From NCBI GenBank assembly GCA_900752345.1, contig CAADVA010000122.1, forward strand, positions 1-10,292: 10,292 nucleotides of DNA, written 5' to 3'. The translations under genes were made by a program, and so were the position numbers. Shown in pieces: positions 6,714 to 10,292 of this stretch. A model generated the notes under the pieces. That model had not been told where the DNA came from and made no database searches. It was given only the letters and a program-made list of their open reading frames with translations. Numbering within the stretch: the stretch's first letter is position 1; the number at the start of each line of letters is the position of its first letter. Source of the stretch: an uncultured Collinsella sp. (GTDB lineage Bacteria; Actinomycetota; Coriobacteriia; Coriobacteriales; Coriobacteriaceae).

Positions 6714-7133
6714 ATGATTAAAGAGCTTTGCCACGACGAGGCTATCCTGTCCCAGCGTTGCGAGGTTGCGACCGTCGAGGACGAGTCGGTTGCTCAGGAC
6801 CTGATCGATACCATCAAGTCGCTCGACGATGCCGGCTGCCTTGCCGCTAACCAGATTGGCGTTACCAAGAAGGTTTGCGTCTACCTGGACGATGCCGGCG
6901 AGCCCCATGTGCTCTACAACCCCCGCCTGGTGTTTGGCTTGGGCGCCAGCAAGATGGAGGAGAGCTGCCTGACGCACGACGAGATCACCAAGTCCACGCG
7001 CTATATCAAGTGCAAGGTTGCCTTTGACCAGATCGTCGACGGCAAGATGCGCGAGCGCAAGCAGGACTTTGTGGGCTTCGAGGCACAGATGATCCAGCAT
7101 ATGATCGACCACTGCCTCGGCAAGTTGGTCTAA
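6714..7133 (+). CDS. Peptide deformylase family protein with altered catalytic motif
   Basis: A 139-residue cytoplasmic protein of the peptide deformylase fold; the family removes the formyl group from nascent proteins using a metal held by Cys-His-His. The three signature motifs can be located. Motif I is GCLAANQIG (41-49), keeping Gln47 but with Cys where GxGLAA has its second Gly. Motif II is ESCLT (83-87), with ligand Cys85 and Ser in place of the Gly in EGCLS. Motif III is QHMIDH (128-133), with ligands His129 and His133 but Met130 where the essential Glu (Glu133 of E. coli Def) should be. The codon is a clear ATG. The metal site is therefore intact while the general acid/base is lost, so normal deformylase activity is doubtful. 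It is shorter than housekeeping enzymes (about 150-190). It starts 10 bases after GGAGG and ends inside the arm of a large palindrome. It may be a divergent paralogue with a non-enzymatic or different role. Confidence 0.85.
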   Translation: MIKELCHDEAILSQRCEVATVEDESVAQDLIDTIKSLDDAGCLAANQIGVTKKVCVYLDDAGEPHVLYNPRLVFGLGASKMEESCLTHDEITKSTRYIKCKVAFDQIVDGKMRERKQDFVGFEAQMIQHMIDHCLGKLV

Positions 7134-7236
7134 GGGGATCAAAGCACCGCACCTTGCCGCTCAATCGTCGCTCGCGTACCTTAAGTACGCTTCGCTCCTC
7201 TTTCGTGGCAATCTGCGGCACTTTGACCCCTTAGAC
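7128..7236. repeat. Large imperfect palindrome (~109 nt) downstream of the deformylase-like gene
   Basis: The outer arms GTCTAAGGGG (7128-7137) and CCCCTTAGAC (7227-7236) are exact inverted copies. Moving inward, TCAAAG/CTTTGA, CCGCA/TGCGG and TTGCC/GGCAA also pair, followed by a looser middle. The tip GCGTAC (7174-7179) and GTACGC (7185-7190) pairs around CTTAA. The left arm includes the last codon and the stop codon of the deformylase-like gene. No T tract follows, so it is not a standard terminator. It may be a REP- or MITE-like dispersed palindrome. Short reading frames across it have no independent support. Confidence 0.75.
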
Positions 7237-7278
7237 GACCTGCGGGGTTAACTTGGTTGAGTTTATCCTGCTTGAATA

Positions 7279-7320
7279 GCCCGGGCGTGACATTGTTGTC
7301 ATGTCCGGGCTTTTGTGTTT
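7279..7320 (+). terminator. Rho-independent terminator after the deformylase-like gene
   Basis: GCCCGGGCGTGACA (7279-7292) pairs with TGTCATGTCCGGGC (7297-7310), giving a 14-bp stem with two G-T wobbles and a four-base TTGT loop. It is followed by TTTTGTGTTT. It closes the deformylase unit and separates it from the hydrolase gene. Confidence 0.9.
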
Positions 7321-7377
7321 AGCCCCTTTTTGTTTGGAGACAATAACCTTAGCAAGAACGTAAAGCTGGGAGGCGCT

Positions 7378-8343
7378 ATGTGTACGAGCATTCGATTTAC
7401 CGATAATTCCGGCCACATGTATCTAGGCCGCAACCTCGACTGGAGCTTTGACTACGGCCAACAGGTTCGCGTGATGCCGCGCGGGTTTCACATTCCGTAT
7501 TCGTTTATCGACGACGCAACAGCGGCACACGCGGTGATCGGTATGTGCATCGATTACAAGAACTATCCCATGTTCTTCGACTGCGGCAACGATGCGGGCC
7601 TCGCCGTGGCGGGTCTCAATTTCCCGGGTTATGCCGAGTATGCCGAGGACCCTGTCGACGGCAAGACCAATATCGCAGCCTATGAGTTTCCCCTGTGGGT
7701 GGCAGCGACGTTCTCGACGGTCGATGAGGTCGAGGCCGCGCTGCGCGACACGGTGATTGTCGCCAAATCTGCCGGAGAGGGGCTGGGCGTGTCGCTGCTC
7801 CATTGGATTATCGGCGACAGCCAGCGCAGCATCGTGGTCGAGATGATGGCTGACGGCCTGCATGTATACGACGATCCGGTCGACACCCTTGCCAATCAGC
7901 CCACCTTCCCGTGGCACATGGAAAACCTGCGCACCTATATCACGGCCACAAGCGATTTTCCGCAGACGGCGACATGGCGTGGCGTCGAGCTCAAGCCCTA
8001 TGGTGCGGGTGCCGGCATGCGCGGTATTCCGGGTGACTGCTATTCGCCGAGCCGTTTTGTAAAGGCGGCGTACCTCAATGCCAATTACCCGCAAAAGGAG
8101 AGCGAGACCGAAAACGTCGTCCGCATGTTCCGCTCGCTCGAGGGCGTGGTGATGATCGAGGGGGCGTCCAGGATGGGCGATGGCAAGTTCGAGAAGACTA
8201 TCTACACCGGATGCTTTAGCGCGCGCACGGGCAATTATTACTACGCGATGTATGGGGATCCGTCGATTCGCTACGTGAGCCTGATGGATGCCGAGGGCGC
8301 GAGCCCCGATAGGCTCGTGGTTCCCGAGCCGCGTCGTTCGTAG
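7378..8343 (+). CDS. Choloylglycine hydrolase family protein (bile salt hydrolase / penicillin V acylase, Ntn hydrolase)
   Basis: A 321-residue enzyme of the linear amide C-N hydrolase (CBAH) family, whose members cleave conjugated bile salts to free bile acids plus glycine or taurine, or cleave penicillin V or acyl-homoserine lactones. The start ATG at 7378 is fixed by GGGAGG four bases upstream and by Cys2, which becomes the N-terminal nucleophile once Met is removed. Other catalytic residues of bile salt hydrolases are present: Arg18 and Asp21 (LGRNLDW), Asn81 (GLNFPG), Asn173 (LANQPTFPW) and Arg226 (SPSRFVKAA). The length matches the usual 315-330. There is no signal peptide, as expected for an intracellular enzyme. 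The gene stands alone between two strong terminators. The sequence GIPGDCYSPSRF fits bile salt hydrolases, but penicillin V acylase activity cannot be excluded without a substrate-loop alignment. A frame extending upstream to 7315 runs into the terminator and is not used. Confidence 0.9.
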   Translation: MCTSIRFTDNSGHMYLGRNLDWSFDYGQQVRVMPRGFHIPYSFIDDATAAHAVIGMCIDYKNYPMFFDCGNDAGLAVAGLNFPGYAEYAEDPVDGKTNIAAYEFPLWVAATFSTVDEVEAALRDTVIVAKSAGEGLGVSLLHWIIGDSQRSIVVEMMADGLHVYDDPVDTLANQPTFPWHMENLRTYITATSDFPQTATWRGVELKPYGAGAGMRGIPGDCYSPSRFVKAAYLNANYPQKESETENVVRMFRSLEGVVMIEGASRMGDGKFEKTIYTGCFSARTGNYYYAMYGDPSIRYVSLMDAEGASPDRLVVPEPRRS

Positions 8344-8366
8344 CCGTTAGCTTTACTGCAATGCAA

Positions 8367-8402
8367 AGCGGCCCTGCATCTCCCGTGAGATGCAGGGCCG
8401 CT
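8367..8402. terminator. Strong bidirectional hairpin between the hydrolase and kup
   Basis: A perfect 16-bp stem (AGCGGCCCTGCATCTC at 8367-8382 with GAGATGCAGGGCCGCT at 8387-8402) has a CCGT loop. It sits 23 bases after the hydrolase stop codon and about 20 bases beyond the end of kup on the other strand. T tracts are weak on both sides, slightly better on the minus strand, but the stem is very strong. Confidence 0.8.
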
Positions 8403-8422
8403 GTCGTTGATTTGTGACGTCG

Positions 8423-10291
8423 CTAGAAGTTGGCGTCGTTGAGCTGGTCGCTCTCGAGGCCGTCGAGCTGTTGTTCGGGCGTATCTGCGACGCTCTCGAG
8501 CAGCTCGGTGGGATCGACGTTCATATTCCTACCGGCTTCGTTGCCGTTGACCAAGTCGTCCGAGAAGATGTCGACTTCCATTTCCTCGGCCTCTTCAATC
8601 TGGATCTCGAGCGGCACCTGGGTGCGCACAAGTTTGACGGCCGGGCGCATGCGAGCAAAGAGCGGTACGTACTCAATGATGATGGCCGAGTTCTCGAGAC
8701 CATACCAACGTGCCGGGCTTCCGCAGGCGCGGCGGACGGCGTACTTGATGGCCATGACGCGGTGATCGTTGCGGTTGATGTCCGTTTCGGGGGCAAGCAT
8801 CTTGCGCAGCATGCAAAAACGGAAGTCGCCCACGTTGCCGCGTGTCTCGTAGATGGAGTAGGTGTGATGCTGCGGCGGCAACTCACCCGATGCCATCAGG
8901 TCGCCAACGATCTGGCGCAGGTAGGCGTTGATGCGCTGGTTGACCTTAAAGCCCAGGTCCAGGCGCACGCGGAACAAAAAGTCCGTGCCAAAGGTCTCAA
9001 CGGAATACTCGTGCGTATAGGGCTCGTCGGTAACGTGCACGTTGATGAACCAATATGCCTTGGCACGCTTGGGGTGCTTGTCCAGGATGGAATAGAGCAC
9101 GTCGCGGTCGAGCGTGAGCGGATCGGGGCTGTTGGTGAGAAATACCAGATTGTCGGCGAGCACGGGATAGGTCTCGTCATTGCGCAGGCGGTTGAGCTGG
9201 TCGATGTACTTGGAGACGGGCAGCAGAATCGTCTGCGTGCGCTCGATGGCGGTGCCGCGACGCCACACGTACATAAGGCCGAACAGCAGTGCGGCCAGGA
9301 AGATCATGACGTAACCGCCGTCAAAGAACATGGTGAGGCACGAGGCGAAGAAGCACAGCTCAATGGCACCGAAGAGCAGGGCGAAGACGCAGGCGCCCAG
9401 CTTGTGCTTGAGGATGCCGGCGATGTAGCTCGTCAAAAGCGTCGTGGTCATGAGCATGGTCACGGTAATGGCGAGGCCGTAGGCGCTCTCCATGCGCTCG
9501 GAGTTTTGGAACAGCAGCACGATGAAGATGCAGCCGACCCACATGATGTTGTTGACGAGCGGAATATAGAGCTGGCCCTTGGTGTCGCTGGGGTAGTGGA
9601 TGCGCAGATGCGGCATAAGGTTGAGGCGCGTGGCCTCGGACACCAGCGAGAACGAGCCGGTGATGAGCGCCTGCGAGGCAATGATGGCCGCCACGGCCGA
9701 AAGCACGATAGCAAAGGGGCGCAGGGGCTCGGGAAGCATCATATAGAACGGGTTAACGATATCCATCGCGAGCATCTGGGGGTTGGAGTTATTGGCGAGT
9801 AGCCAAGCTCCCTGACCCAGATAGTTGAGGATAAGGGCCGCCTTAACAAACGGCCAGGATGCATAGATGTTTGCCTTGCCCACGTGGCCCATGTCCGAGT
9901 AGAGTGCCTCGGCACCGGTTGTCGACAGGAAGACAAAGCCGAGCACCATAATGCCCGAATGGTTGATGGGCGAGAACAGGAACATAATGCCGCGGATGGG
10001 GTTGAGCGCGCGCAAGATGGACAGGTTGCCGAGCATGTTGAACAGACCGGCGCCTGCCAGGAACAGGAACCACAGCGTCATGAGCGGGCCGAAGAGCTTG
10101 CCGATTGACGAGGTGCCGGCGCGCTGCATGGCAAATAGGCCGCAGATAATGATGATTGTGATGATGATGACGTTGGTCTGGCCGTCGCCCAGCAGCGCAT
10201 GGCCCCATTCGATGGTGCGCAGACCCTCGATGGCTGTGGTGACCGTGACGGCGGGGGTGAGGATGCCGGCGGCAAACAGTGCCGCGCCGCC
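8423..10291 (-). CDS. kup: Kup-type potassium uptake transporter, 5' end cut by the window
   Basis: A Kup/HAK/KT family membrane protein that imports potassium, probably with protons. The frame is open past the window edge. 622 residues are visible, and by comparison with E. coli Kup about 100 residues (the first membrane segments) lie outside. The internal ATG at 10129 is not the start: the 54 codons before it continue the family sequence (AAGILTPAVTVTTAIEGL, matching the region with the conserved Glu of the K+ path). Further markers are LFGPLMTLWFLFLAGAGLFN, ALNPIRG, GAEALYSDMGHVGK, LNYLGQGAWLL, ASQALITGSFSL and AYGLAITVTM. About ten membrane segments precede a soluble C-terminal half (from about residue 340 of the visible part) that is typical of Kup and ends in a long acidic tail. 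It converges on the hydrolase gene. The promoter and the true start are beyond the window. Confidence 0.93.
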   Translation of the reverse strand, partial: GGAALFAAGILTPAVTVTTAIEGLRTIEWGHALLGDGQTNVIIITIIIICGLFAMQRAGTSSIGKLFGPLMTLWFLFLAGAGLFNMLGNLSILRALNPIRGIMFLFSPINHSGIMVLGFVFLSTTGAEALYSDMGHVGKANIYASWPFVKAALILNYLGQGAWLLANNSNPQMLAMDIVNPFYMMLPEPLRPFAIVLSAVAAIIASQALITGSFSLVSEATRLNLMPHLRIHYPSDTKGQLYIPLVNNIMWVGCIFIVLLFQNSERMESAYGLAITVTMLMTTTLLTSYIAGILKHKLGACVFALLFGAIELCFFASCLTMFFDGGYVMIFLAALLFGLMYVWRRGTAIERTQTILLPVSKYIDQLNRLRNDETYPVLADNLVFLTNSPDPLTLDRDVLYSILDKHPKRAKAYWFINVHVTDEPYTHEYSVETFGTDFLFRVRLDLGFKVNQRINAYLRQIVGDLMASGELPPQHHTYSIYETRGNVGDFRFCMLRKMLAPETDINRNDHRVMAIKYAVRRACGSPARWYGLENSAIIIEYVPLFARMRPAVKLVRTQVPLEIQIEEAEEMEVDIFSDDLVNGNEAGRNMNVDPTELLESVADTPEQQLDGLESDQLNDANF

Positions 10292-10292
10292 G

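Noticed and set aside
7006..7221. A 71-codon minus-strand open frame across the palindrome
   Set aside because: It reads through the deformylase gene antisense and the inverted repeat, with no ribosome binding site. It is an artefact of the palindrome.
8414..9802. A 462-codon plus-strand open frame opposite kup
   Set aside because: It is antisense to strongly conserved Kup sequence, has a low-complexity His/Gly/Glu/Val composition and no recognisable domain. It is a shadow of the third-position GC bias.

Overview
The window looks like a high-GC Gram-positive gut actinobacterium of the Coriobacteriia, most like Collinsella. This is inferred from GC-rich codon use, strong purine-rich ribosome binding sites, a sortase-anchored surface protein with an LAxTG-type signal, and a bile salt hydrolase/Ntn amidase. 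The genus was not confirmed by any search.

Layout. The left edge cuts a plus-strand cobalamin-independent methionine synthase-type methyltransferase (3-833). A uracil permease of the NCS2 family follows (956-2290, +). It converges on a minus-strand alpha/beta-hydrolase esterase (2350-3015) across a shared bidirectional terminator. Next, also on the minus strand, come a secreted, cell-wall-anchored beta-helix-type surface protein (3230-5002) and an AzgA/PbuG-type purine permease (5210-6520). A divergent promoter region (6521-6713) separates the permease from a plus-strand variant peptide deformylase (6714-7133). That gene is followed by a large imperfect palindrome (7128-7236) and a terminator, then a plus-strand choloylglycine hydrolase family enzyme (7378-8343). 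A perfect 16-bp bidirectional hairpin separates this from a minus-strand Kup potassium transporter (8423-10291), which is cut by the right edge.

How the genes relate. Most genes are single units with their own terminators, so this is mainly housekeeping and host-interface content rather than one pathway. Two NCS2 carriers from different branches supply uracil and purine bases. Kup supplies potassium. The surface protein and the bile salt hydrolase-like enzyme fit a gut commensal life.

Most worth a second look: (1) a deformylase whose HExxH motif reads HMxxH, so the catalytic glutamate is replaced by methionine while the three metal ligands remain; (2) the ~109-nt palindrome that begins at the deformylase stop codon and may be a dispersed repeat; (3) the LAATG-anchored tandem-repeat surface protein and its leader. 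I found no CRISPR array, tRNA, rRNA, transposase, phage gene or obvious defence system, and no convincing new multi-gene system.
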